A stretch of DNA of 23,919 bases from CAWDLX01 sp046728155. GTDB lineage: Bacteria; Actinomycetota; Actinomycetes; Mycobacteriales; Micromonosporaceae. The notes under the pieces were generated by a model. That model saw only the letters and a program-made list of their open reading frames with translations. It had not been told where the DNA came from and did no database searches. The stretch spans positions 1 through 23,919 of the forward strand of contig JBKPDY010000009.1 of the NCBI GenBank assembly GCA_046728155.1, read 5' to 3'. This document shows, piece after piece, positions 14,253 through 21,017 of this stretch. Positions within the stretch are counted from its first letter, which is position 1. Each line of letters begins with the position of its first letter. Made by a program: the position numbers and the translations under genes.

Positions 14253-14282
14253 GACCGGGGCCGACACCGTACCGCGACAACG

Positions 14283-15338
14283 CTAACCGAGGACGGACTC
14301 GGCGGCGGCGAGAAACGTGTCGTTCTCCTCGACGGTTCCAATGGTGACGCGGACGCCGTCACCGGGGAAGGCGCGGACGATGACCCCCATCTCCTGGCAC
14401 GCGGCGGCGAACGAGAGCGATTGTTCGCCGAGTGGCAACCACACGAAGTTGGACTGGCTCGGGGGCACGTCGGTCGTCAGCTTGTGCAGCCGACCCAGTA
14501 CCCGCTCTCGTTCGGCGATGACCAGGTCAGCCCGGCGGCGCATCTCGGCAGTGGCGTCGAGGGCGGCGAGCGCGGCGGCCTGAGCGACCGCCGACGTCGA
14601 GAATGGAGTGATCACCTTGCTGACCGTCCGCACGACGTCGAGGTCTCCCACGAGGTACCCGATCCGAAGCCCGGCCAGGCCCCAGGCCTTGGAGAGCGTG
14701 CGCAGCACCACGACGTTCGGGCGGTCACCGTACGCCTCGAGACCATCGGGCACGTCCGGCTCCGTGACGAACTCGCGGTACGCCTCGTCCAGCACGACCA
14801 GAACGTCCGAGCCGACCGAGTCGACGAACCCGTCGAGTTCCGCGCGGCTTAGCGACATACTGGTCGGGTTGTTCGGGTTGCAGACGAGTACGACGCGCGT
14901 CCTCGGTGTGATGGCCGCCGCCATCGCGTCAAGGTCATGGCCGTGATCGGGCCGGTTCGGCACCCGCACACCGGTCGCGCCCGTCGTGGCGGCGACGATC
15001 GGGTACGCCTCGAACGAGCGCCAGCTGTAGACGATCTCGTCGCCGTTGGCGCAGGCCGCCTTCGTCAGGTGCTCCAGCAGGGCAACCGAGCCACAGCCAG
15101 TGGCAACCCGTTGCGGATCGACGCCGAGCCTGGCGGCGAGCTTCGCCCTCAACGCGACGACGCCCATGTCGGGGTACCGGTGTGCCTGCCGACCCGCCTC
15201 GGTTATCGCCTCGACGACTCCCGGGAGGGGTCCGTACGGAACCTCGTTCGAGGCGAGCTTGACGCTGCCGGGGATGGTCCGGCCGGGTACGTACGCAGGC
15301 AACTCGTCAAGATCGGGGCGGGTCAGACCGCTCATCAT
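14283..15338 (-). CDS. pat: aromatic amino acid / histidinol-phosphate type aminotransferase
   Basis: PLP-dependent fold-type I aminotransferase of 351 residues. Visible landmarks are SNEVPYGPLPG (30-40), VCNPNNPTS (152-160), LDEAYREF (183-190), the Schiff-base lysine in LRTLSKAWGLAGLR (Lys217) and the SNFVWLPL strand. It matches the HisC/PatA subgroup; in mycobacteria the second hisC copy is an aromatic aminotransferase. With HPD 1 kb away, a tyrosine-to-4-hydroxyphenylpyruvate role is favoured over histidine synthesis, since no other his genes are near. The start is ATG 15338 or the adjacent ATG 15335, behind GGAGGA. The gene overlaps the end of the RDD protein gene by about 32 bases, indicating one transcript. 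Confidence 0.88.
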   Translation of the reverse strand: MMSGLTRPDLDELPAYVPGRTIPGSVKLASNEVPYGPLPGVVEAITEAGRQAHRYPDMGVVALRAKLAARLGVDPQRVATGCGSVALLEHLTKAACANGDEIVYSWRSFEAYPIVAATTGATGVRVPNRPDHGHDLDAMAAAITPRTRVVLVCNPNNPTSMSLSRAELDGFVDSVGSDVLVVLDEAYREFVTEPDVPDGLEAYGDRPNVVVLRTLSKAWGLAGLRIGYLVGDLDVVRTVSKVITPFSTSAVAQAAALAALDATAEMRRRADLVIAERERVLGRLHKLTTDVPPSQSNFVWLPLGEQSLSFAAACQEMGVIVRAFPGDGVRVTIGTVEENDTFLAAAESVLG

Positions 15339-16188
15339 TTCCTCCCACCCGTACTCGCCTCGGGTTGCTCGTCGGTCGGTTGGTCCGGACCACGACGGTA
15401 GCCGCGGCCTTGTCGTGCAGCGCCTGGTGAAGGGGCGTGTCGACGGCGACGGAGAAGCAGTCCAGCAGCTGGATCACCAATCCGATCCCGCAGCACCACC
15501 ACAGCAGCGTGGGCAGGCCCAATCGGCTCCACCGGCGCCATGACCGCCCGAAGCCGAGCCGCTCCTCGCTCTCCAGGCGCATCACCTTGATGCCGACCAG
15601 GCGCTTGCCCAAGGTCTGTCCACTGTTGGCACTGCTAGGCACCTCGTAGGCAAACCACACCGCGGTGGTGATCACGAGGATGATGAGCCCGAGGTTGTAC
15701 AGCTGGTCCGGAGCGGCCGGCAACGTGTCGCCGGCTTGCGGGTGCAGCCGGGTGATCTGGTCGACGTAGGCCCAGAAGAGCTGCCACCACCGGTACGCGA
15801 AAAGCCAGTTGGCCGCCGCGCCGAGGAGCAGGACCGCGACGATGTCGACCAGCCGGGCGGCCATCCGGATGCCGGGCGTAGCCAGTATGAAGCCGGCCGG
15901 CACCGCGGCGGCCCCCCCGAGCTGCAGACCAGGCGGCGCTGTATCGCGGCGCGCTGGTGGGACGGGTGTGCCTCGCCACGGTGGTAAACCGAGCCGCGGA
16001 AGGTCCGGCGCGGTGATACCCCAGGGCGCCGACGGTTGCGGCGGCGCATGTGCGCCAGCGCCCGGCGGCACTACCGGCGGGTCGGCATCCGCCGGGATCG
16101 GCTCGCCGGTCCAGCCCTCGCCATCCCAGTACCGCTGGGTGGACGGGTCGGCTGGGTCCTTGTACCAGCCTGGCTGGATGTCGCTCAC
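15307..16188 (-). CDS. DUF2510-RDD family membrane protein
   Basis: A 293-residue protein. The N-terminal DUF2510 domain reads PGWYKDPADPSTQRYWDG (6-23), a domain usually found in front of actinobacterial membrane proteins. A Pro-rich linker (about 35-105) follows. The RDD domain carries RLVDIVAVLLLGA, where the first Arg-Asp pair defines the family, then three hydrophobic segments and GKRLVGIKVMRLE. RDD proteins are small multipass membrane proteins, some with transport roles; the substrate here is unknown. The frame is open to 16356, but the upstream part is translated from GAGCGA repeats. GTG 16188 sits seven bases after TACAGT and gives the canonical N-terminus; GTG 16197 is an alternative. 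It overlaps the aminotransferase start. Confidence 0.82.
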   Translation of the reverse strand: MSDIQPGWYKDPADPSTQRYWDGEGWTGEPIPADADPPVVPPGAGAHAPPQPSAPWGITAPDLPRLGLPPWRGTPVPPARRDTAPPGLQLGGAAAVPAGFILATPGIRMAARLVDIVAVLLLGAAANWLFAYRWWQLFWAYVDQITRLHPQAGDTLPAAPDQLYNLGLIILVITTAVWFAYEVPSSANSGQTLGKRLVGIKVMRLESEERLGFGRSWRRWSRLGLPTLLWWCCGIGLVIQLLDCFSVAVDTPLHQALHDKAAATVVVRTNRPTSNPRRVRVGGNDERSDPPRS

Positions 16189-16195
16189 GAACGCC

Positions 16196-16201
16196 ACTGT
16201 A
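16196..16201 (-). promoter_or_regulatory. leaderless -10 box of the RDD gene
   Basis: On the minus strand TACAGT is followed by seven bases and then GTG at 16188, with no ribosome site. This fixes the start of the RDD protein. The left end of a 29-base repeat copy (16201) touches this box. Confidence 0.5.
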
Positions 16202-16229
16202 ACTTTGGCGCTCGCTTCGCTCGCGCCGG
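16201..16229. repeat. 29-bp direct repeat, copy 1
   Basis: This 29-base block is identical to 16317-16345. It contains ctcgcttcgctcgcg, which reads GAGCGAAGCGAG on the other strand. It lies just upstream of the RDD gene start, next to its -10 box. The 87 bases between the copies carry further GCTCG/CGCTCG repeats. Confidence 0.9.
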
Positions 16230-16316
16230 CCGGTGCCCTTTGGGCCGGCCTCTTCCCTCGTCGCTCGCTCCGTTCGTCGCTCGGCTCCTCGGTCCAGAGG
16301 CCGCCGGCACGCCCGG

Positions 16317-16345
16317 AACTTTGGCGCTCGCTTCGCTCGCGCCGG
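16317..16345. repeat. 29-bp direct repeat, copy 2
   Basis: Exact copy of 16201-16229, offset by 116 bases, located 21 bases past the stop of the HPD gene. It may be part of a dispersed family of GAGCGA-type repeats; related pieces are at 12713-12730 and 20993-21010. Confidence 0.9.
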
Positions 16346-16366
16346 TCCCACATCACGAGGACCCGG

Positions 16367-17557
16367 TCACAGGTTGCCCCGGCGCTCCTGCTCCCGTTCG
16401 ATCGCCTCGAAGAGTGCCTTGAAGTTGCCCTTGCCGAAGCCGAGCGAGCCGTGGCGCTCGATCAGCTCGAAGAAGAAGGTCGGCCGGTCCTGTACCGGCT
16501 TGGTGAAGATCTGCAACAGGTACCCGTCCTCGTCCCGGTCGACCAGGATCCGGCGGGTGTGCAGGTCCTGGATCGGTGCCCGGACCTCGCCGATGCGGGC
16601 CCGCAGCTCCGGGTCGAGGTAGTACGAGTCGGGGGTGTCGAGAAAATCCACTCCCGCGGCCCGCATGGCATCGACCGTACGCAGGATGTCGTTGGTGGCC
16701 AGGGCGATGTGCTGGACACCGGGGCCGCCGTAGAACTCAAGGAACTCGTCGATCTGCGACTTCTTCTTTCCCACGGCCGGCTCGTTGAGCGGGAACTTCA
16801 CCTTCCGGGTGCCGTTCGCCACCACCTTGCTCATCAGCGCGGAGTACTCCGTCGCGATGTCGTCGCCGATGAACTCGGCCATGTTGGTGAAGCCCATGAC
16901 CCGCTGGTAGAACGCAACCCATTCGTCCATTTTGCCGAGCTCGACGTTGCCGACGACGTGGTCAACCGCCTGGAAGAAGCGCTTCGGCTCCAGTCCCGCC
17001 TCGATCGCCCGGCTGCGGTCGACGATCGGACCACGCGCGACGAATCCAGGCAGGAACGGCCCGCTGTACCTGGACCGGTCGAGGAGGGTGTGCCGGGTGT
17101 CGCCGTAGGTTTGGATGCTCGCCACCCGTACGAAGCCGTTCTCGTCGCTCGTGTCGTTCGGCTCGGCCAGGCCATGCGCGCCATGGGCCGCGGCATGCGC
17201 GTAGGCGGCGTCCACATCGGGCACCTCGAGGGCGATGTCGTACACGCCGTCTCCGTGTTCGGCGTGGTGCCGCGCCCCGGGTGCGCCCGCGCGGACCGGC
17301 CCGGTAATGACGAACCGGGCGCTTCCGGAAGCCATGACGTACTCGGCGTAGTCGGGCCAGCCGGTCTCGGGGCCGCGGTAGGCCACGCACGCCATCCCGA
17401 AGGCGGTGGAGAAGTAATGCGCCGCCTGCTTGGCGTTGCCCACCATGAAGCCGATGTAGTCAATCCCCTTGACCGGAAACGGATCCCGCGAGATGTCGTG
17501 GTCGACCGCCCCGACCAGGTCGGCCAAGCTGGCGTTGTCCTCGATCGAACGGGTCAT
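16367..17557 (-). CDS. hpd: 4-hydroxyphenylpyruvate dioxygenase
   Basis: Fe(II) dioxygenase converting 4-hydroxyphenylpyruvate to homogentisate, the second step of tyrosine catabolism and the source of pyomelanin precursors. The 396-residue protein has two vicinal-oxygen-chelate halves. The iron ligands are His200 (QAVDHVVGN), His283 (GVQHIAL) and Glu364 (FFFELIER), and the C-terminal gating helix GFGKGNFKALFEAIEREQ is complete. The ATG at 17557 follows AAAGGAGAG. It is divergent from an Lrp/AsnC regulator, with 142 bases between the starts, which suggests direct control by that protein. Downstream on the same strand come the RDD protein and the aminotransferase. Confidence 0.97.
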   Translation of the reverse strand: MTRSIEDNASLADLVGAVDHDISRDPFPVKGIDYIGFMVGNAKQAAHYFSTAFGMACVAYRGPETGWPDYAEYVMASGSARFVITGPVRAGAPGARHHAEHGDGVYDIALEVPDVDAAYAHAAAHGAHGLAEPNDTSDENGFVRVASIQTYGDTRHTLLDRSRYSGPFLPGFVARGPIVDRSRAIEAGLEPKRFFQAVDHVVGNVELGKMDEWVAFYQRVMGFTNMAEFIGDDIATEYSALMSKVVANGTRKVKFPLNEPAVGKKKSQIDEFLEFYGGPGVQHIALATNDILRTVDAMRAAGVDFLDTPDSYYLDPELRARIGEVRAPIQDLHTRRILVDRDEDGYLLQIFTKPVQDRPTFFFELIERHGSLGFGKGNFKALFEAIEREQERRGNL

Positions 17558-17699
17558 GGCACTCTCCTTTGAGCTCTGCCGTCGATCCGATCATCGACAT
17601 CCCGAAGACGGGCGGCAACATTCCGCCGTACACCTGGGCATCCTGCACAACCAGCCCGGCGATGTCCCGGTTGATCTGGACAACTTGTACAGTCGAGGC
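17558..17699. promoter_or_regulatory. hpd / Lrp-type regulator divergent promoter region
   Basis: For the regulator, TACAGT (17688-17693) lies exactly six bases before GTG 17700. Just upstream, TTGATCTGGACAA (17671-17683) is a short dyad, and TTGTACA (17686-17692) is a second one overlapping the -10. These are plausible sites for the Lrp/AsnC protein on its own and the hpd promoter. No clear hpd -10 is assigned. Confidence 0.45.
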
Positions 17700-18182
17700 G
17701 TGGCCGACCGGATCGACAGTCTTGACGCCCGGCTGATCAGCCTGCTCACCGAGGAGCCCCGGATCGGTGTGCTCGAATGCGCCCGCCGGCTCGGCGTCGC
17801 CCGCGGCACCGTGCAGGCTCGCCTGGACAAGCTCACCGCCCGCGGCGTGATCACGGGCCACGGGCCGCAGGTCGACCCCGCCGCGCTCGGCTTCGAGGTG
17901 ATGGCGTTCGTCTCACTCGAGATCCGCCAGCGGTACGGGCACGACGCCGTCGCCGGCCATCTGGCCCACATCCCGGAGGTACTCGAAGCGCATACCATCA
18001 CCGGCTCCAGCGACATGTTCTGCCGGATCGTCGCCGGCTCCAACGCGGATCTGCAGCGCGTGATCGACACGATCGTGGCGTACGACGGCATCGTGCGGGC
18101 CTCGACGGTCATCGCTCTCGCGGAGCAGATTCCGTACCGAACGCTGCCGTTGGTGCGCGCCGCCGCGAACCACCTGGAGTAG
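17700..18182 (+). CDS. Lrp/AsnC family transcriptional regulator
   Basis: A 160-residue feast/famine regulator. The N-terminal winged HTH (IDSLDARLISLL, then helix-turn-helix about 23-49 with LGVARGTVQARLDKL) leads into the RAM ligand-binding domain (VMAFVSLEIR, HIPEVLEAHTITGSSDMFCRIVA, IVRASTVIALAEQIPYRTLPL). Lrp-type proteins beside hpd usually respond to aromatic amino acids or their keto acids. The open frame extends 77 codons upstream, but GTG 17700 gives the canonical N-terminus and follows TACAGT by six bases. Divergence from hpd supports a role as its regulator, activator or repressor not decidable. Confidence 0.92.
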   Translation: MADRIDSLDARLISLLTEEPRIGVLECARRLGVARGTVQARLDKLTARGVITGHGPQVDPAALGFEVMAFVSLEIRQRYGHDAVAGHLAHIPEVLEAHTITGSSDMFCRIVAGSNADLQRVIDTIVAYDGIVRASTVIALAEQIPYRTLPLVRAAANHLE

Positions 18183-18249
18183 CGCGAGGCGGGCATAGCC
18201 GATCGACACGGGCAGATCGGAAACGGGCCGTGCCATCAGGACGCCCGAC

Positions 18250-18255
18250 TACGGT
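18250..18255 (+). promoter_or_regulatory. leaderless -10 box of the second beta-propeller gene
   Basis: TACGGT is followed by exactly six bases and GTG 18262, with no Shine-Dalgarno. It shows the same geometry as the boxes at 9647, 12213 and 17688. Confidence 0.5.
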
Positions 18256-18261
18256 GAGCCC

Positions 18262-19686
18262 GTGGCGGGAGGTCCGCGTGAACGCAGGTACCAGGTGCTG
18301 CTCGCCGCGCTCACCGTCCTTTTCATCGTGATCATCCTCGCGATTACCCATGTCTGGAATCCATTCCCGAAACTCGTCGCCTGGTGGGATCGGCTCAACG
18401 CACTATCCGACCCACCTCCACTGTGGACACAACGACTCGGTGGACCACCCGTACGTACGGCCGTCCTGCCCGGTGGACAGGCGGTGGCGGCCACTGACGA
18501 CAACGTGGTCGCGTTCGACGCGCGCACCGGCGCACAGCTGTGGAAGTACGACACGCTGTGGGGGCTGCCCGCTCTCGACGTCGTCGTCATCCGGCAGAAG
18601 GCCACCAACCCCGACAACATCGGCTCCCCCGACACGGGGTACGACGTGGTAAGGGCCGATACCGGAAAGGTGATCTGGGGGCAGCGCGACGCCCATGCCG
18701 TCTGGGCGTACGACGACCAGATCGTCGATCTCGTCTGCGCGGACACCGGATGCAAGCTGCGCGGGTACTACCACTTCGGCGGCGGAAAGGTGATCTGGAC
18801 CATCCCGCTACCGGCGGCCGCCCACATGATCCATGGGCCCGACCCGCCACTCGTCGGCACCCGGGACCCGGCCGACTGGTTTGCCAAGGCCAGAAGCGGC
18901 AACCCGGGCCGGCTGCCCCGGGTGCTCGGCCTGAAGATCGACGATCGAATACACTTCCTCGACACGGTCGCCCATGCCGATGTCCTCCAGACGGTCCCCG
19001 ACCTGCAGACGAGGATCTCCCTCACCAACCAGACGATGCTGGAGATCACCGCGACACCGGACGGGACGGGCTGCCACTTCTCGGTCCGTGGCTTCAACGT
19101 CCTGACCGGGGCCGTCGCGTTCCCGTCTCTGGACGAGGACGTCGGTACCGTCGACGGTGTGGCGTGTGCACAGCACCGCGATCCGTTGGGGGCGCAGGGA
19201 TGGTTGGTGGGCAAGGATCCCCGCAGCAACGCACCGGTTCTGATCAACGCGGCGAACGGCGAGCTGCGCTGGACGGGTGTGCCGAGCGAGCGAGTGCTGG
19301 CCACCGACGGTCAGCTCGCCGCGATCCTTACCCCGGACCGACGCACAGTCCAGATCATCGACCTGCAGATCCAGCCCGCTCGGCAGGTCTGGACGGGCAC
19401 CTTCGGCCTCGACCCGCAGGCCGCCATCACAAGCCGCAACGTCCTCATCCGCGATGGTGACAAGGAGCGCCTGTTGGTCCTAAGCCATCAGCTCACTGGC
19501 GACCATACGGACGTCAGGACCACCTCGCTTGTGGTCGGCTACGGTCCCGGCGCGGTCATCCTCGCCAGCGGCCGGCGGATAGGGGTGCTGGCCGTCCCCT
19601 ACGGGCCGCCAGCCACCACCGGCGAGCCTCCTCCGCCGCCGCCTCCTCTTCTTCCGACTACTAATCCTACCAATAAAGGAAAATAG
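18262..19686 (+). CDS. membrane-anchored PQQ-type beta-propeller protein (paralogue 2)
   Basis: A 474-residue protein. A signal anchor (about 11-30, LLAALTVLFIVIILAI) precedes a beta-propeller domain with repeat ends VVAFDARTGAQLWKYDT, VVRADTGKVIWGQRD and LINAANGELRWTGVP. The tail is Pro-rich (GEPPPPPPPLLP) and ends TNPTNKGK. It resembles the protein at 12870-14180 in topology and in a shared PLWT segment, so the two are probably old paralogues. Its last roughly 35 coding bases are strikingly AT-rich for this genome. GTG 18262 is chosen because it follows a TACGGT box and gives a short basic n-region before the anchor. No ligand site can be named. Confidence 0.85.
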   Translation: MAGGPRERRYQVLLAALTVLFIVIILAITHVWNPFPKLVAWWDRLNALSDPPPLWTQRLGGPPVRTAVLPGGQAVAATDDNVVAFDARTGAQLWKYDTLWGLPALDVVVIRQKATNPDNIGSPDTGYDVVRADTGKVIWGQRDAHAVWAYDDQIVDLVCADTGCKLRGYYHFGGGKVIWTIPLPAAAHMIHGPDPPLVGTRDPADWFAKARSGNPGRLPRVLGLKIDDRIHFLDTVAHADVLQTVPDLQTRISLTNQTMLEITATPDGTGCHFSVRGFNVLTGAVAFPSLDEDVGTVDGVACAQHRDPLGAQGWLVGKDPRSNAPVLINAANGELRWTGVPSERVLATDGQLAAILTPDRRTVQIIDLQIQPARQVWTGTFGLDPQAAITSRNVLIRDGDKERLLVLSHQLTGDHTDVRTTSLVVGYGPGAVILASGRRIGVLAVPYGPPATTGEPPPPPPPLLPTTNPTNKGK

Positions 19687-19783
19687 CTTGATCGAACCGC
19701 GCTCCCGATCGCCCGGGTCGTACCGAACGGGCCCGTGCGGCGTGGACCGGACGCGATATTCGGCCCGGCTCTGCCGCGGCCGA

Positions 19784-19820
19784 CCGCCGGCTGGCATCCA
19801 CAGTGGACACCAGCCGGCGG
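19784..19820. terminator. 37-base composite hairpin between convergent genes
   Basis: CCGCCGGCTGG (19784-19794) pairs perfectly with 19810-19820. Inside, after a CA/CA mismatch, the recurring TCCACAGTGGA near-palindrome (19797-19807) forms a second stem. It lies in the 141-base gap between two converging genes, a typical site for a bidirectional terminator, although no T-tract is present. Confidence 0.65.
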
Positions 19821-19827
19821 GGCGACC

Positions 19828-20877
19828 CTAGCTCTTGACGACGGCCGACAGCACCGTGGGCATCAGGCTGTCAGCGGTTGCCCGCTGGTAGCCCGTGAAG
19901 ATGAGTCCCAGGACAGCGTCACGCCCGGCCCAGGCGCAGATCGCCAGGCTGACTCCGGTGCCGGACACCGTCTCGCAGGCGGCCTGGCCGCCGGCCGAGC
20001 CGGTGTCGGCCGAGGAACGACCACTCGCCTTGGCGCCGTTGAACTGCCCCTCCGCACCGGCGAAGAACCCGTCGAGCCGCGACTGTGGGGTGCCGATCCC
20101 GAAGATCGAGCCGGTGCCGCCCCAGATCACGACATTGCGACCGGATGGCTCCTGGTACGCGGCGGCGAACGGGTCCTCGATACCACCCTGCTTCAACTGG
20201 TTGACCAGCGGCTGAAGCTGCGCCGGGTTGGTCACCTTGGAGAGGTTGCCGATCCGCGCGGGGGCGGCGAACGTCGTCGGACCGGACGTGGCCGGTGCTG
20301 GCGTCGTGGTAGTGGTGCTCTGGCTCGGAGTAATCGCCGACGCAGCGGCCGACGGCGTCGACCTGTCCCTGCTGATCAGGATGTAGGCGGCCGCCCCGCC
20401 ACCGGCGATGAGAACCAGTGCGATCACGACGGCGATGATGATCGCCGTCCGTGAGGACTTCGGCGGCTGCGGTGCCGGCGGGTACCCCGGCGTGGGATAA
20501 CCCGGCTGTGTCGGGTAACCAGGCTGGTATATGGGCTGGGACTGGTACGCGGGCTGACCCGGGTATGCGCCGTATCCGGGCGTAGCCGGGGGATACCCGC
20601 CTTGACCGGGCGCGGCCGGCGGCCTCCCGTACGCGGGCGGGCCGGCAGGACTGCCGTACCCCGGCGGGCCGGGAGGACTGCCGTACCCCGGCGGGCTCGG
20701 TGGGGCTCCGTACGTCGGCGAGGCATACGGCGGCGGGCTGCCGTATATCGGTGAGGTGGGCGGGCTTCCGTACGCCGGCGAGGTGGGTGGGTTCGTACCG
20801 TAGCCAGGCTGTGACGGGTAGTTGCCTTCGTTCGGGGGTTTGTCTTCGGGGGCGGACGACGAGTCCGGGTACGACAT
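19828..20877 (-). CDS. membrane protein with Pro/Gly/Tyr-rich N-terminal repeats
   Basis: A 349-residue protein. Residues about 20-140 are low complexity with recurrent PGYG/PAYGSPP units, predicted cytosolic and disordered. One transmembrane helix follows basic residues (TAIIIAVVIALVLIAGGGAA, 144-163). The outer part has a Ser/Thr-rich linker and then a compact C-terminal domain (ANSLxxV-like ends are not seen; visible blocks include GRNVVIWGGTGSIFGIG and a QAACETVSGTGVSLAICAW segment with two cysteines). Similar tails occur in many actinobacterial proteins of unknown function. The ATG at 20877 follows CGGAGG; the frame extends to 21291 only as antisense of fumC. Tyr/Pro-rich tails can mediate clustering; a function is not known. 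Confidence 0.82.
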   Translation of the reverse strand: MSYPDSSSAPEDKPPNEGNYPSQPGYGTNPPTSPAYGSPPTSPIYGSPPPYASPTYGAPPSPPGYGSPPGPPGYGSPAGPPAYGRPPAAPGQGGYPPATPGYGAYPGQPAYQSQPIYQPGYPTQPGYPTPGYPPAPQPPKSSRTAIIIAVVIALVLIAGGGAAAYILISRDRSTPSAAASAITPSQSTTTTTPAPATSGPTTFAAPARIGNLSKVTNPAQLQPLVNQLKQGGIEDPFAAAYQEPSGRNVVIWGGTGSIFGIGTPQSRLDGFFAGAEGQFNGAKASGRSSADTGSAGGQAACETVSGTGVSLAICAWAGRDAVLGLIFTGYQRATADSLMPTVLSAVVKS

Positions 20878-20987
20878 GAGATGCCTCCGGGGCAGCACTC
20901 TGACCAGCGGGGTCGACGGTAGCGCAGACGGCCAAGCCGGCGCTGACCGCATCACCCCGCCGAAGTTGAGACTGGCAGGATGAGGAC

Positions 20988-21017
20988 ATGACCGAGCGCG
21001 GAGGCGAGCGATTGTGA
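20988..21017 (+). CDS. possible 9-codon upstream ORF coupled to fumC
   Basis: ATG at 20988 opens a frame reading MTERGGERL that stops with TGA at 21015-21017, overlapping the fumC GTG at 21014 (GTGA). CAGGAT lies six bases before this ATG, the leaderless geometry seen elsewhere; a GAGG could also act as a weak ribosome site. Its ACCGAGCGCGGAGGCGAGCG stretch belongs to the GAGCG-type repeats. Translation is unproven. Confidence 0.35.
   Translation: MTERGGERL

Noticed and set aside
15809..17572. 587-codon plus-strand open frame
   Set aside because: It is antisense to hpd and the RDD gene, both of which have full family signatures; long antisense frames are a product of high GC.
17460..17861. 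Minus-strand frame across the hpd leader and Lrp gene
   Set aside because: It is out of frame with hpd, antisense to the Lrp HTH region, and has no recognisable domain.
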